Origin: Methanobrevibacter millerae
GTDB lineage: Archaea > Methanobacteriota > Methanobacteria > Methanobacteriales > Methanobacteriaceae
Assembly: GCA_015063005.1 (NCBI GenBank)
Contig: SUTF01000006.1
Span: forward strand, 115,905-179,904
Direction of reading: 5' to 3'
DNA length: 64,000 nt
The stretch's first letter is position 1. Each line of letters opens with the position of its first letter. Below the pieces are notes generated by a model. That model made no database searches. It saw nothing but the letters and a program-made list of their open reading frames with translations, and was not told where the DNA came from. The position numbers and the translations under genes are program-made. Positions 7,296 to 17,204 of the stretch are shown here, in pieces.

Positions 7296-9776
7296 ATGAA
7301 AAAACGAATTTTTATGACATTATTGGTATTTATAATAGCTATTGGTTGCGTTAATGCATCCGATGATATAAATCAAACTGTGGATGATTCATTGACTTTG
7401 CCTCAGGAAAATAATCTGGGTGTTGATGATGGGACATTTGCAACCCTTCAAAATAAAATCTATCAGGCTCCTGCTGGCTCAACAATTAATCTGGAAAATG
7501 ATTATAGGTATAATTCTGATGTTGATCCTTTGTATGGGATAAGAATCGATAAATCATTAACCATTAACGGAAATGGACATTCATTGGATGGATTGAAGAC
7601 ATCAAAAATATTTTATGTCAATACAGGTTCGCCTGTAACATTTAATAATATAAACTTCATCAATGGGCAGTCTAGTGTAAATGGTGGAGCAATCGGTACG
7701 GAATCTAATCAGGGCAATCTAAAAATTGATGGCTGCCAATTCATTGATAACAATGCGGAAAATAATGGTGGGGCAGTAAGTTGCGGTGCTTTCGCAACGA
7801 TTTCAAACTGTTATTTTAAAGATAATTCTGCTTGTTTTGGCGGCGCAATACATTTAAAAGATGGAAGTGTATTGAATTGTGAATTTATCAATAATTATGC
7901 TTCACTTGATGGTGGTGCAGTATATATGGGCTATTACGGTCATGGTGAGATTCAGGGCTGCAATTTTGTCGGCAACTCTGCTTATAGTGGTGGTGGAGCA
8001 GTATTCGGTAATTTTGAAGACAGACCTTCACAAATCTATAGCTGTAATTTCACAGACAATCATGTAGGCTATTATGGTGGTGCAGTTAAGGGAATGTATG
8101 AAATATACAGCTCAAATTTCAATAGCAATCATGCAGACTATGATGGCGGCGCAGTTGCACGAGGAATGCTTGTTTCAAAATGCAGTTTTAACAATAATTA
8201 TGCAATTGGAACATATGGATGTGGCGGAGCTGTTTATGAAACCAAAAACGTAGATGCTTGTGAGTTCATTGACAATGAAGCCAGTTATGGTGGATATGCA
8301 ATTTATGGCTTTGACAGTGTTACAAACAATATTTTCAAAAGCTCCAAAAACCATAATGAATTCATTTGGGATGATGCTGGTGGCGTTTTGAAAAACAATA
8401 AGATGACTTCCAGCAATAATTATGACATTAAAATCAGCGATGCATCATCTATCGGATTTGACATGTTTCTGGTTTTTGCAAACACGACAGTTGTGCCAAA
8501 TTCAAAAATCGAGTTATGTCAATTTCAAGATGACTCCGGAAATAAGGTAATATTTGATTCAAACAAGGACATTAATGCTAGACTGACCAATAGGGATAGT
8601 GGAAGCGTGCACGACATTACCTTATCATATGATTCTGCAACATACGGATATTATTTTGAATGCATACTTGAAGAAGGAACATATGATGTAACGGGTGCTA
8701 CTAAGGACATGAATAATTATAAAGTCAAAAAAGGGGTTTTGGTAGTTGATGGCGATACAAATTACACATTGTCCGTTCAGAATTTGACCAAGTATGTTGG
8801 AGGTCCTGAAAAGCTCACTGCCACTGTTGTAAATGGCAAAGGCAGGCTGATTTCAGGGGTTGACGTTAAGTTCAATATTAATGGCGTTGATTATTCAAGG
8901 ACAACTGATTCCAATGGTGTAGCTTCTATAAATATTAATTTGGGTGCTGGAAACTACACGATTAAATGTAGTTATGGTGACAGTAGCTGTGATGCATTGG
9001 TTCAGGTCATTTCAACATTGTATGGAAATGATTTGACTAAATACCATAAGAATTCAAGTCAGTATTATGTTAGCTGTCTTGACACTAACGGAAATAGGAT
9101 AGCTAGTGGAAGCGTTGAATTCAATATCAATGGTGTATTTTACACTAGGGATATTATTGATGGTGTTGCTCGCATGAACATTAACCTGAATCCTGGCGAT
9201 TATATCATTACTGCAAGGAATTTGCTAAATAATGAGATGCATTCAAACAAAATAAAAGTACTTACGACGATTGTGGAGAATTATGATTTGACTAAATATT
9301 ATAAGAATGATTCTCAATATAGAGTCAGGCTTTTGGACGGACAGGGAAATCCGGTTGGTGCCGGAGTTAGCATTGAGTTTAATATCAATGGTGTATTCTA
9401 CACTAGAACATCTGATGCTCAGGGTTATGTTAAAATGAATATTAACCTGAATCCTGGAACATATATCATCACAGCCAACTATAACGGATTGATGGCATCA
9501 AATACTATTAAAGTCCTTCCAATTATCAAGGCTAATGATTTGGTCATGTACTATCGGGACGGATCTAAATTTGAAGCAGCACTGCTTGACGGTCAGGGAA
9601 AACCTTATGTAAATAAAACCATAACATTCAATATCAATGGCGTGTTCTACAACAGAACAACTGACGCTCAGGGTATTGCTCGACTGAACATTAATTTAAT
9701 GGCTGGTGAGTACATTATCACATCAATGTATGAAAACGGTGCTGCAACATCAAATAAAGTTACCATTAGAAGTTAA
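7296..9776 (+). CDS. Secreted adhesin-like protein (beta-helix plus Ig-like repeats)
   Basis: 826 residues with a signal peptide (MKKRIFMTLLVFIIAIG, cleavage near NAS). Residues ~60-350 contain beta-helix repeats of the form NNGGAVSCG, YGGAVKG and YDGGAVARG. From about residue 500 there are four Ig-like modules with FNINGVFYTR cores. The start is fixed by GGTGAGGAT directly upstream. The C-terminal ~170 residues are almost the same as those of the protein at 704-5515, while the N-terminal parts differ, so the two are paralogues with a common tail. There is no visible membrane anchor. It is predicted to be exported and to act at the cell surface, with the ligand unknown. Confidence 0.85.
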   Translation: MKKRIFMTLLVFIIAIGCVNASDDINQTVDDSLTLPQENNLGVDDGTFATLQNKIYQAPAGSTINLENDYRYNSDVDPLYGIRIDKSLTINGNGHSLDGLKTSKIFYVNTGSPVTFNNINFINGQSSVNGGAIGTESNQGNLKIDGCQFIDNNAENNGGAVSCGAFATISNCYFKDNSACFGGAIHLKDGSVLNCEFINNYASLDGGAVYMGYYGHGEIQGCNFVGNSAYSGGGAVFGNFEDRPSQIYSCNFTDNHVGYYGGAVKGMYEIYSSNFNSNHADYDGGAVARGMLVSKCSFNNNYAIGTYGCGGAVYETKNVDACEFIDNEASYGGYAIYGFDSVTNNIFKSSKNHNEFIWDDAGGVLKNNKMTSSNNYDIKISDASSIGFDMFLVFANTTVVPNSKIELCQFQDDSGNKVIFDSNKDINARLTNRDSGSVHDITLSYDSATYGYYFECILEEGTYDVTGATKDMNNYKVKKGVLVVDGDTNYTLSVQNLTKYVGGPEKLTATVVNGKGRLISGVDVKFNINGVDYSRTTDSNGVASININLGAGNYTIKCSYGDSSCDALVQVISTLYGNDLTKYHKNSSQYYVSCLDTNGNRIASGSVEFNINGVFYTRDIIDGVARMNINLNPGDYIITARNLLNNEMHSNKIKVLTTIVENYDLTKYYKNDSQYRVRLLDGQGNPVGAGVSIEFNINGVFYTRTSDAQGYVKMNINLNPGTYIITANYNGLMASNTIKVLPIIKANDLVMYYRDGSKFEAALLDGQGKPYVNKTITFNINGVFYNRTTDAQGIARLNINLMAGEYIITSMYENGAATSNKVTIRS

Positions 9777-9805
9777 AGAATTATTTTTCTTTAACTATTT
9801 TTTTT
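9772..9805 (+). terminator. Stem-loop with T tract across the stop codon
   Basis: GTTAAAG (9772-9778) pairs with CTTTAAC (9789-9795), followed by TATTTTTTTTT. The left arm includes the TAA of the second adhesin-like gene, the same arrangement as after the first. Confidence 0.5.
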
Positions 9806-9994
9806 TAAACTCGCACAATATTACTTTATTGAAGCATATTTTTCATATATTTTGATGAATGGTTATTTCTCTAAATATAATAGCTGTTGGAAGGCTTTTA
9901 GTAATGATTTAATCATTTTTCTTTAGAAGGTAAATTTCCTTCTAGCAGTTAATTCTTTTTAAACTAATTTAGTATAAAGTATAAATAGTTATTT

Positions 9995-10012
9995 GAGGAT
10001 TTATCCTCTTTT
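9995..10012 (+). terminator. Short perfect hairpin followed by Ts
   Basis: GAGGAT (9995-10000), a two-base spacer, then ATCCTC (10003-10008) and TTTT. It lies in the 385-base gap between the second adhesin-like gene and nob1. A further perfect hairpin, TAGAAGG/CCTTCTA, is at 9924-9944. Either could be a backup terminator. Confidence 0.35.
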
Positions 10013-10029
10013 ACTTGATGAAATTATTT

Positions 10030-10082
10030 AATCAATGTCTAAATGATTGTTTTACATTTATTATGTAATTCAGACATTGATT
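10030..10082. repeat. Nested perfect inverted repeats
   Basis: An 11-base arm (10030-10040) is exactly complementary to 10072-10082, and inside the loop TTACAT (10052-10057) is complementary to ATGTAA (10063-10068). Together they would form a stacked hairpin or cruciform upstream of the nob1 promoter. No open frame overlaps it. Confidence 0.5.
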
Positions 10083-10161
10083 ATTCTTCTTATTTTGTTT
10101 TGTTTGTCTATGTTTTAAATAAATATAAACTTTTATAAATTTCTAAATCATATTTATATTC

Positions 10162-10668
10162 ATGGAAATTTACTATGTTTTGGATGCATCAGCATTTATC
10201 AATGGTTTTAAACCAACATCAAAGTATAATTATACAGTTCCTGAAATCACTGCAGAAATTAAGGATTTTGAATCCAGATTGGTCTATGACAGTGTGGTGG
10301 ATGAGGGCATTTTAATTGTTCAGGATGTAACTGAGGAATATATTGATAAAACGGATGAAATAATTGCAAAGTCCGGGGATGTCCTGAGATTGTCCATACC
10401 TGATAAAAAGATTATTGCTCTTGCATTAATGCTTCGCGATGAAAACAGAAATGTTAAGGTTATCAGCGATGACTATACAATTCAAAACACATTGAAAATA
10501 ATGGACATTCCTTATTCGGGCATTATCACTGAAGGAATCAAGGAGATTTATAACTGGAAAAAGGTTTGTCAGGGATGTAAAAAGGAATTCGAAGAGGATT
10601 ATCCTTTTGATGACTGTGATGTTTGCGGTTCTAAAATATTCAAAAAAAGAATCAGGGTGAGCAGATGA
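10162..10668 (+). CDS. nob1: Ribosome-maturation endonuclease Nob1
   Basis: 168 residues. The N-terminal PIN nuclease domain opens with YYVLDASAFI, whose Asp is a metal ligand, and continues with further acidic residues (VVDEG, SDDY). The C-terminus is a zinc ribbon with CQGCKKEF and CDVCGSK. This is the archaeal Nob1 layout; the family cuts the 3' end of 16S rRNA precursor during late small-subunit maturation. A TATA-like CTTTTATAAATTT about 25-30 bases before the ATG implies a nearly leaderless transcript. The stop overlaps the start of the DUF2117 gene (ATGA), so the two are cotranscribed. Confidence 0.9.
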   Translation: MEIYYVLDASAFINGFKPTSKYNYTVPEITAEIKDFESRLVYDSVVDEGILIVQDVTEEYIDKTDEIIAKSGDVLRLSIPDKKIIALALMLRDENRNVKVISDDYTIQNTLKIMDIPYSGIITEGIKEIYNWKKVCQGCKKEFEEDYPFDDCDVCGSKIFKKRIRVSR

Positions 10669-11777
10669 ATATTGGAATTGTAGTTCATGGCCCAAATATC
10701 ATAGATTCAGGATATGCAGAAAAGTTAATTAATCTAATCTCTGAATATGGTGACATTTCAGTAAGGCTTGGTGGAACTATGGGCAGAACTGCTGTTATTG
10801 ATAAGTCTTTAGAGGATATCATTGACATTTCAAAAAAGCTTGTTCCAAGCGATTCTCTTAAGATATTTCATGATGCTGGTGTTGATGTGATTTTTCTTTT
10901 GAATTATGGAAAATCATCCACTACAGGTCAGGTTTTCGGATATAAGGTTTACAACCATTATAAAAATAAGATTTCAAGCAACAATATACCAATAGTTCAA
11001 ATAGAACGTCCCGGCGAAGAGGATGGGAGCGTTATCAATTGGGCCGTCAAAAGCGATTTGGCAGATGAATTTGCAGATAAATTGAACTTAAATATTGTAA
11101 CTCCTGAGGAAATATATGAAACTCACATCAGGGGTGATGAAAAAAGCCAGACTAGAAGAACCATTCATGGAGTAAGTCCTGGTGAAAATATCATGGTCAA
11201 TAGTGTTGTCATTGGAAAATCAACATCAGATAAGCTCATTTTAGTTTCAAAAGACAATCAAATCGTAGATATTGTTGGCGGTGAGATAAAGCCTCACGGC
11301 ATAGAGAAATTGGGTGAGGTGGATTTAAGCAAAGCCATTGTCAAAACTGGACTTTTGAGAAAGGCAAAGGTAAAGCCAAGAGTATTGGAAAGTGAAAAAT
11401 CCAAAAACTTCAAGGTTGCATTTCTCGATCATGCAGGCGAGGATGTTTATCAGTTTAAGGATTCTTCTTTGGTAATAACCGTTGGGGATGACACGACACT
11501 GATTGCATCAGATATTTTATACCGTTTCAACATTCCAATAATAGGAATCACCGATGGGGATTTGGATAAGGTTGTTGAAAGCGGTTTCAAATCAAAAAAT
11601 TCAGTAATATTTGAGGTTGAAAGCGGCAACGATGATATCATAGGCAATCTGATTCATGAAGAATTGTTTGGCAATGAAAGGGTGTCCGATGAATTCCAGA
11701 ATATTGATGAAGTTTCAGAAAAAATAATCGAAATCATAAATAATAGAAATATCAAATATACAATTAATAAAATTTAA
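10665..11777 (+). CDS. DUF2117 family protein
   Basis: 370 residues starting MNIGIVVHGPNIIDSGYAEK. This matches my memory of the archaeal DUF2117 family, a group in methanogens with an N-terminal Rossmann-like half (GIVVHGP, RLGGTMGRTAVID) and a later half that includes VGDDTTLIASDILYRF and GITDGDLDK. It overlaps nob1 by four bases and is followed after four bases by methanogenesis marker 2, so it is in a core operon. The biochemical function is not known to me. The GTMGRTA segment and the DGD motif suggest nucleotide or phosphate binding, but that is speculation. Confidence 0.75.
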   Translation: MNIGIVVHGPNIIDSGYAEKLINLISEYGDISVRLGGTMGRTAVIDKSLEDIIDISKKLVPSDSLKIFHDAGVDVIFLLNYGKSSTTGQVFGYKVYNHYKNKISSNNIPIVQIERPGEEDGSVINWAVKSDLADEFADKLNLNIVTPEEIYETHIRGDEKSQTRRTIHGVSPGENIMVNSVVIGKSTSDKLILVSKDNQIVDIVGGEIKPHGIEKLGEVDLSKAIVKTGLLRKAKVKPRVLESEKSKNFKVAFLDHAGEDVYQFKDSSLVITVGDDTTLIASDILYRFNIPIIGITDGDLDKVVESGFKSKNSVIFEVESGNDDIIGNLIHEELFGNERVSDEFQNIDEVSEKIIEIINNRNIKYTINKI

Positions 11778-11781
11778 GGAT

Positions 11782-12765
11782 GTGGGGTTTATTTTAGACT
11801 TTGAGGAACTTATGAAAGAAGTGCAGGAGTTTGAAGGTGTTTCCCGTAAAAGCTCTATTGATAATGTTGTTAATCTTTTAAGTGATGCTTATAACGTTTC
11901 AGGTGATGTAATCATTGACATTGGGGATGATGCATCAGCCATAGATATTGGAAACAATCAGGTTGTTCTAGTTGCTGCAGATGGAATATGGGGTCAAATC
12001 ATGAATGTCAACCCGTATTGGGCAGGATACTGTTCAGTTCTTGTTAATGTAAATGATATTGCAGCTATGGGAGGAAAGCCTTTGGCAATGGTTAATATCA
12101 TGTCAATCAACAACGATGAGATTTATGAGAATCTCCTGACCGGAATCAAGGACGGATGCCTGAAGTTCGGTGTTCCTATGGTTGGAGGACATTTGCACCC
12201 TGATGCTGAATGCGACTCTTTAGGTGTGGCAATTGTCGGAATTGCACAGAAGGATAAATTAATCACAAGTTTCGGCGCTGAAGTGGGAGACAAGGTTATT
12301 GTGGCTATTGACTTGGATGGCAAGCCTCATGAAATGTTTGCCCTTAACTGGGACACCACATACGATAAGGATGCCCAACTTGTGCAGGATCAGATTACTG
12401 CAGTCCAATACCTTGCAGAGCATGACTACATCAAATCCGGAAAGGACATTTCAAATCCGGGAATTTTGGGAACCCTTGAGATGCTTCTTGAAACATCACA
12501 AAAAGGTGCGGATGTTAATTTGGCTGACATTCCTAAAAATGAAAACATGCCTTGGAATGACTGGCTTAAATCATATCCTGGTTCAGGATTTGTTTTCACT
12601 GCTAAAGAAGACAAATGTGATTTTATAAAAGAGTATTTGGCTAAATATTCAATAGAAGCTGATGTTGTCGGTGAGGTGACTGACAGCATGACATTGAATG
12701 TCACATACAATGACCAGACCATCGAAGTTTTCAATCAGAATAAGAACCCGGTTTTCAAGTTATGA
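11782..12765 (+). CDS. Methanogenesis marker protein 2 (AIR synthase-related)
   Basis: 327 residues from GTG 11782; ATG 11812, which has GAGGAA before it, would give a protein ten residues shorter. The sequence has the PurM/ThiL-like pattern: IGDDASAID (metal-phosphate binding), [25 protein letters not shown] and VGGHLHPD. The related enzymes bind ATP and a phosphorylated substrate across a dimer interface. Methanogenesis marker 2 is a family found in methanogens, with unknown reaction. Family members I recall begin close to an L-x-x-L-x-x-x-V-x-x-FEGV pattern, which favours the longer start. It closes the nob1-DUF2117 unit. Confidence 0.85.
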   Translation: MGFILDFEELMKEVQEFEGVSRKSSIDNVVNLLSDAYNVSGDVIIDIGDDASAIDIGNNQVVLVAADGIWGQIMNVNPYWAGYCSVLVNVNDIAAMGGKPLAMVNIMSINNDEIYENLLTGIKDGCLKFGVPMVGGHLHPDAECDSLGVAIVGIAQKDKLITSFGAEVGDKVIVAIDLDGKPHEMFALNWDTTYDKDAQLVQDQITAVQYLAEHDYIKSGKDISNPGILGTLEMLLETSQKGADVNLADIPKNENMPWNDWLKSYPGSGFVFTAKEDKCDFIKEYLAKYSIEADVVGEVTDSMTLNVTYNDQTIEVFNQNKNPVFKL

Positions 12766-12871
12766 TCGGGAACTTTTTTTCACTTTTTTTCACAGTCTCC
12801 AAATCAAATGAATAACTATTTTTATATTAAAAAATAAAGTTATCATATTAAACAATATATTAGGAGATTGT

Positions 12872-14413
12872 ATGTTAATTAAAGTTAATGGCAAAGAGAT
12901 TGATGTGGCAGAGGGTTCTACAATTCAGGATGTGATTGATGAAACCAATGCTCCATATACTCCTGGTAGTATTATTTGTCTAATTAAAGGTAAAAAAGAA
13001 CTGGAAAAGAATATTACTAAGTATAAAATTAAGACAACCAAAGGTTCTATTATTATTGAATTAGTCGAAGACGAAGAGGCACAGCCTATTGTTGATGTGT
13101 GGAAAAATCAATATGAGGAATTTGTCGATTTGTCTATCCGCTGGTCAACTTCCACTGAAGTCGCTATCGGACCTATAGTAACCGATTTGGAACCAACACA
13201 TGACGAATTCAAATATTATGATGGGGATGTTGTTTTAAGCTTATCTAGTTTTAGTAACGAGTCCACTCACTTGATTCTTCTTAAGGAGAATACCACTAAC
13301 GTGTACAGTGTACCTCCATTCAATAAGGGTATTTTTGCACATATCATTGGTGGTAAGAAAACCTTGCATGAATTGACTGATGATGATGTAATAACATCTA
13401 TCGAACCGATTATTGAAAGAAGCACAACCACTGACAGTGCATCCGTTTCCGATTTGAGCACTGTTTTGGAGCAGGGCAATGAAATATTTACATACATTGC
13501 CTTTGAAATTGATGACAAATCCCCGATTTGTGTCGAGCATCTCTTTTCAATAATTAAGGATAATAGAATCAAGGTTAATTTTGACTCAAATTCTTTTGTA
13601 GGATTTTATGAATTGGAGGGCATTGACAAGCCTAAAGAAGATACTACACAGAGAGCTAGAGGTACTATTACTATTAGAAATGCCGGTAGTGGCGTAGGCA
13701 GAATGTATGTTTATCGTGAAAACAGAGTATTGATACCTGACCATACCACTGTAGGTAAAATCACTGCCGGAATGGAAATTATTGATATTGCTAAAAAAGA
13801 TGATTTCATAACCGTCAAATCTGAACAGCAAAGATTACTTTTACTTGGCAAATCCCAGGAAGAAGCCAGCAAAATATTGGCAGAGGCTGGTATCGAGCAT
13901 GTTCGTGAAGGAGTCACTGATGATGCAGCACTGATTGTTGAACAATCTCCTAGACACACTATTGATATCATTAACGAAGGAAAAGTTGTAACAAAAGCAG
14001 TCAATCCAAATGAGTTATGTGAAATCGAATTTGTTGATAATGCACCAAGATCAGTTAAATACTTCAAATTGATTTCTGGTCTTATGGAAAACCCTGTCGG
14101 TAAAATCAAGATTCACTTTGCGGTGCCTGGAATGCACATTACCATTTTTGAAGGCGATAAGAAATTGGCCAAAGGTCTTGTTCCGGAAAATAACCCTGTT
14201 GATGTTGTAAACGAATGTGAAATAGGTATTACGAACATGGCTTCCAAGACTGCTGGTTTGATTGGAGTCAGATTCGAGCCTAATCGTGAATTCGGACCGA
14301 CTGCAGAATCATTCAATGCAACAAACATTATTGGTAAGATGGTTAAGAATACTGATGGTTTAGAAGATTTAAAAGAAGGAGTTGTAGTGTATGTCAGAGA
14401 ATCTATGTCCTAA
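12872..14413 (+). CDS. Methanogenesis marker protein 3 (MCR activation complex component)
   Basis: 513 residues, UPF0288-type. The N-terminus ([20 protein letters not shown]) looks like a ubiquitin/ThiS-like beta-grasp segment, followed by beta-rich regions with [20 protein letters not shown] and a C-terminal [15 protein letters not shown]. Marker 3 has been found with the component A3a fraction that reductively activates methyl-coenzyme M reductase. A TATA-like stretch (CTATTTTTATATTAAA, about 12814) and TAGGAGATTGT before the ATG define a promoter and a ribosome binding site, so this is the first gene of the marker 3-6-5-15-17 operon. Its 3' end overlaps marker 6 by 23 bases. Confidence 0.88.
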   Translation: MLIKVNGKEIDVAEGSTIQDVIDETNAPYTPGSIICLIKGKKELEKNITKYKIKTTKGSIIIELVEDEEAQPIVDVWKNQYEEFVDLSIRWSTSTEVAIGPIVTDLEPTHDEFKYYDGDVVLSLSSFSNESTHLILLKENTTNVYSVPPFNKGIFAHIIGGKKTLHELTDDDVITSIEPIIERSTTTDSASVSDLSTVLEQGNEIFTYIAFEIDDKSPICVEHLFSIIKDNRIKVNFDSNSFVGFYELEGIDKPKEDTTQRARGTITIRNAGSGVGRMYVYRENRVLIPDHTTVGKITAGMEIIDIAKKDDFITVKSEQQRLLLLGKSQEEASKILAEAGIEHVREGVTDDAALIVEQSPRHTIDIINEGKVVTKAVNPNELCEIEFVDNAPRSVKYFKLISGLMENPVGKIKIHFAVPGMHITIFEGDKKLAKGLVPENNPVDVVNECEIGITNMASKTAGLIGVRFEPNREFGPTAESFNATNIIGKMVKNTDGLEDLKEGVVVYVRESMS

Positions 14414-14861
14414 AGTCAACATGAGTAGTGAAGATTGGGATCCTGAAGTAATTACTCGTATGATAATTCTTGGACCGGGAGCTCGTGTAAGCGAAAGTCA
14501 AATTGTAGGTGAATTCCACATGCTAGGTCTTCCATTAACAATCAAAAACACTTGTTATGGATCAATGATCAGCGGTAAGAAGGATGATGTCATGAAAGCT
14601 ATTGAGGAAATCAGAAAGCTTGACCCTGCACACATATTCACCAAAGAAAGAGGATTTGCTCCGGGTGATCCTAGAAGATGCAGAGGCCATAGGTTCGGGC
14701 CTAGAGAAGGATTCCATCAAATGGAAAAGGAATATACAATTCTTGGCTATGTTGCCGAAGCTTTAGAAAATCCTAAAGAGGTAACAATCGAAGAGAAAAA
14801 GCCAGTTAAAGTTGATGATTTTAAAGAAATTATGAATGAATGTTTAGAAAATAAAAAATAG
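14391..14861 (+). CDS. Methanogenesis marker protein 6
   Basis: 156 residues. Recognised by [20 protein letters not shown] and [19 protein letters not shown] in order, the hallmark of methanogenesis marker 6. The Arg/His-rich segment around residues 88-107 is unusual for a protein of this size and may bind nucleic acid, phosphate or a cluster. The start lies 23 bases inside marker 3, implying coupled translation. Marker 6 is among the proteins reported with the MCR activation complex together with markers 3, 7 and 17, McrC and the ATPase AtwA. No catalytic role is known to me. Confidence 0.88.
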   Translation: MSENLCPKVNMSSEDWDPEVITRMIILGPGARVSESQIVGEFHMLGLPLTIKNTCYGSMISGKKDDVMKAIEEIRKLDPAHIFTKERGFAPGDPRRCRGHRFGPREGFHQMEKEYTILGYVAEALENPKEVTIEEKKPVKVDDFKEIMNECLENKK

Positions 14862-14869
14862 GTGAAAAT

Positions 14870-15325
14870 ATGGTGAAAGTAGCTATTTATCCTCCAAATT
14901 CATTAATCTTAGCAGATTTAATTGAAAGGAAAGGTCATACTCCTTTAGTTCTTCAAAAACAAATTAGACAAAAAATTAAAGATCCGGAGATTGATTCTCC
15001 ACCGATGAACATAACAGAAGAAGACCCAATCAAAGGTCTTAAATATGCAGCTATCGAGGTTCCGTCAGGTGTTCGTGGAAGAATGTCCATTATCGGACCA
15101 TTGATAGATGACGCTGAAGCGGCAATCATTGTTGACGGCGCACCATTCGGTTTCGGTTGTATAGGATGCGCAAGAACAAATGAACTGTCAATATTCTTGC
15201 TTAGAAATCGTGATATCCCAGTATTGGAAGTAACTTATCCAACCAATCAGGATGAAACCTATCTCATGGTAAATGAAATCAATGATTTCATAGATTCACT
15301 TGAAGAAAAATCAGAGGAGGAATAA
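14870..15325 (+). CDS. Methanogenesis marker protein 5
   Basis: 151 residues preceded by GGTGAAAAT. The sequence has [20 protein letters not shown] near the start and a Gly/Cys loop, [16 protein letters not shown], near residues 98-113. The CxxC in that loop could ligate metal or a cluster. Marker 5 is a methanogen-specific family of unknown reaction that travels with markers 3, 6, 15 and 17, exactly as here. It sits eight bases after marker 6 and three before marker 15. Confidence 0.87.
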   Translation: MVKVAIYPPNSLILADLIERKGHTPLVLQKQIRQKIKDPEIDSPPMNITEEDPIKGLKYAAIEVPSGVRGRMSIIGPLIDDAEAAIIVDGAPFGFGCIGCARTNELSIFLLRNRDIPVLEVTYPTNQDETYLMVNEINDFIDSLEEKSEEE

Positions 15326-15327
15326 AT

Positions 15328-16569
15328 ATGGTAAAAATTGCTTTAGTTTCATGTGGGACTGAATATAGTGGAATTCAAAAGGAAATTGAAAAAGCAGCTA
15401 ACAAGTTTGGTGCAGAAATTATTCTTCCAGAAATTGATTTGGATTACATTGATGAAGCTTATGAGAAATTCGGATTTTCTGCTCAAAGTTCAAGTTTAAA
15501 ATTAATGATTGCAAGAGCCATGGCTATTGTTGAAGGAAAATCAAAACCTGATGCAGTATTCATCGCTACCTGTTTTAGATGTGCTGAAGCGGCACTCGTA
15601 AGAAATGAAGTAAGACGTTTCATTCAAAACAATACTCGTATTCCTGTAGTTACCTACTCATTTACAGAAAGGACAAAAGCTGATGAATTGTTCATCCGTA
15701 TGGAAGCATTGGCTACTACAGTTACCCGTAGAAGTATTCTTGCTCGTGAAAAACAAGAAGGCCTTACACTTGGTTTGGACTCAGGTTCTACAACCACAAA
15801 GGCTGTATTGATGGAAAACAACCAGGTAATCGGTACCGGCTGGACCTCAACCAAAGACATTATCGAATCTGCAAAAACTGCAGCTGCTGAGGCATTCGGT
15901 CAAACTGATTATGACTGGGATGACTTGGATGGTATCGGAACCACTGGTTACGGTAGGTTTACAATGGGTCAGGAATTCGGTGCAGAGCTCATTCAGGAAG
16001 AACTGTCCGTCAATGCAAAAGGTGCAGTATACTTGGCAGACTGCCAGAAAGGAGAAGCTACCGTATTGGATATCGGTGGTATGGACAACAAGGTAATTAC
16101 AGTTAACAACGGTATTCCTGATAACTTTACCATGGGTGGTATCTGTGCAGGTGCATCCGGAAGATTCCTCGACATGACATCACGTAGGTTAGATGTGGAT
16201 ATTACAGAATTGGGTCCTTTGGCTGTACAGGGTGACTGGAGAAAAGCAATGTTGAATTCATACTGTATTGTATTTGGTATTCAAGACCTTGTTACAACAC
16301 TTGCGGCAGGAGGATCAAAAGCTGATGTTGCTGCAGCTGCTTGTCACTCAGTATCCGAGCAGGTTTATGAACAACAACTTCAGGAAATCGATATTCGTGA
16401 ACCGTTGATTCAGGTGGGTGGAACCAGTTTGATTTCAGGTCTTGTTGAAGCTGTAAGTGAAACCCTAGGTGGAATTGAAGTCATTGTCCCTGAATATTCC
16501 CAGCACATTGGTGCTGTAGGTGCAGCTCTTCTAGTATCTGGAATGGGACACAGACAAGATGATAAATAA
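15328..16569 (+). CDS. Methanogenesis marker protein 15 (ASKHA-fold ATPase, dehydratase-activator-like)
   Basis: 413 residues behind GAGGAGG. The first ~140 residues form a separate domain with a CFRC motif. From about residue 147 there is an ASKHA ATPase: [14 protein letters not shown] (phosphate 1), [12 protein letters not shown] (phosphate 2) and a late [13 protein letters not shown]. It resembles 2-hydroxyacyl-CoA dehydratase activators and also keeps the two Cys that ligate a bridging [4Fe-4S] cluster in that family ([13 protein letters not shown] and [10 protein letters not shown]). Such activators couple ATP hydrolysis to low-potential electron transfer. In this operon an ATP-driven reductant step connected with MCR assembly or activation is a reasonable inference. 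Confidence 0.88.
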   Translation: MVKIALVSCGTEYSGIQKEIEKAANKFGAEIILPEIDLDYIDEAYEKFGFSAQSSSLKLMIARAMAIVEGKSKPDAVFIATCFRCAEAALVRNEVRRFIQNNTRIPVVTYSFTERTKADELFIRMEALATTVTRRSILAREKQEGLTLGLDSGSTTTKAVLMENNQVIGTGWTSTKDIIESAKTAAAEAFGQTDYDWDDLDGIGTTGYGRFTMGQEFGAELIQEELSVNAKGAVYLADCQKGEATVLDIGGMDNKVITVNNGIPDNFTMGGICAGASGRFLDMTSRRLDVDITELGPLAVQGDWRKAMLNSYCIVFGIQDLVTTLAAGGSKADVAAAACHSVSEQVYEQQLQEIDIREPLIQVGGTSLISGLVEAVSETLGGIEVIVPEYSQHIGAVGAALLVSGMGHRQDDK

Positions 16570-16583
16570 GAAGAGTTGGTTTG

Positions 16584-17144
16584 ATGTTAGTTGAATGCTA
16601 TGATAAGAAAGGTGCAGAAGTTTATGAAATCATCATAAAGCAAATCTTTCAGGATTTGGTTTTGGGCGCTGCCGTAGATGATTTGAAAGCTTATGTTAAT
16701 CCTGATGATCCTGTATTTATATTAGCTATTAAAATGAAAAAAACTTCTACTGTTGTCGAATTTGGTGATGTAGCTAACTTTACTTATGATAAGGCTGATG
16801 ATGTTACTAGAATATTGATAGATGATGAAAATTACCTCCCTAATATTTTAAATAAATTGTGGAGAATGTTTTCTAGGGATGAAATATATCAACCTAACCG
16901 ATATATGCTGGAACTTTCAGGTAATCAGATGGATTTGGAGAATTTGGTTATTGATGACCCTCATTCCAACCTTCAAAGAAGAATCTATGATGCAATATTT
17001 AGAATTTTGCCTGAAGGATTCAAGATTATCAAGGATATTTCTACAAAAGACATTGTTGCTGTTGTAGCTACTGATGAGCTAATTATGGATGCTTGGGTTG
17101 AAAAAGCTAATGAATATATAGCTGAGTTGAATAATGGAATGTAG
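16584..17144 (+). CDS. Methanogenesis marker protein 17 (MCR activation complex component)
   Basis: 186 residues starting MLVECYDKKGAEVYEII; a TTG one codon earlier is not needed. Motifs I associate with the marker 17 family include the GAAVDDLKAYVNPDDP region and RMFSRDEIYQPNRY. It is last in the marker operon, 14 bases after marker 15, and is followed by the nifB promoter. Marker 17 has been found in the component A3a / MCR activation complex. No cofactor-binding motif is evident. Confidence 0.85.
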   Translation: MLVECYDKKGAEVYEIIIKQIFQDLVLGAAVDDLKAYVNPDDPVFILAIKMKKTSTVVEFGDVANFTYDKADDVTRILIDDENYLPNILNKLWRMFSRDEIYQPNRYMLELSGNQMDLENLVIDDPHSNLQRRIYDAIFRILPEGFKIIKDISTKDIVAVVATDELIMDAWVEKANEYIAELNNGM

Positions 17145-17150
17145 AAAACT

Positions 17151-17172
17151 TTATATAACACTTGTTATATAA
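17151..17172. promoter_or_regulatory. Perfect palindrome overlapping the nifB TATA box
   Basis: TTATATAACA (17151-17160), a CT spacer, then TGTTATATAA (17163-17172): a perfect 10-base inverted repeat. The left arm contains the TATA-like TTTATATA element and the centre is 43 bases before the nifB ATG at 17205. A dimeric regulator bound here would occlude TBP. It is not the GGAA-N6-TTCC operator of NrpR. Confidence 0.55.
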
Positions 17173-17204
17173 TTACTATAAATAAATAGGGAGAAGTGGT
17201 TTTT

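Noticed and set aside
12299..12628. 109-codon frame inside methanogenesis marker 2
   Set aside because: It is a shadow of a well-recognised gene in another frame, rich in Trp/Met runs.
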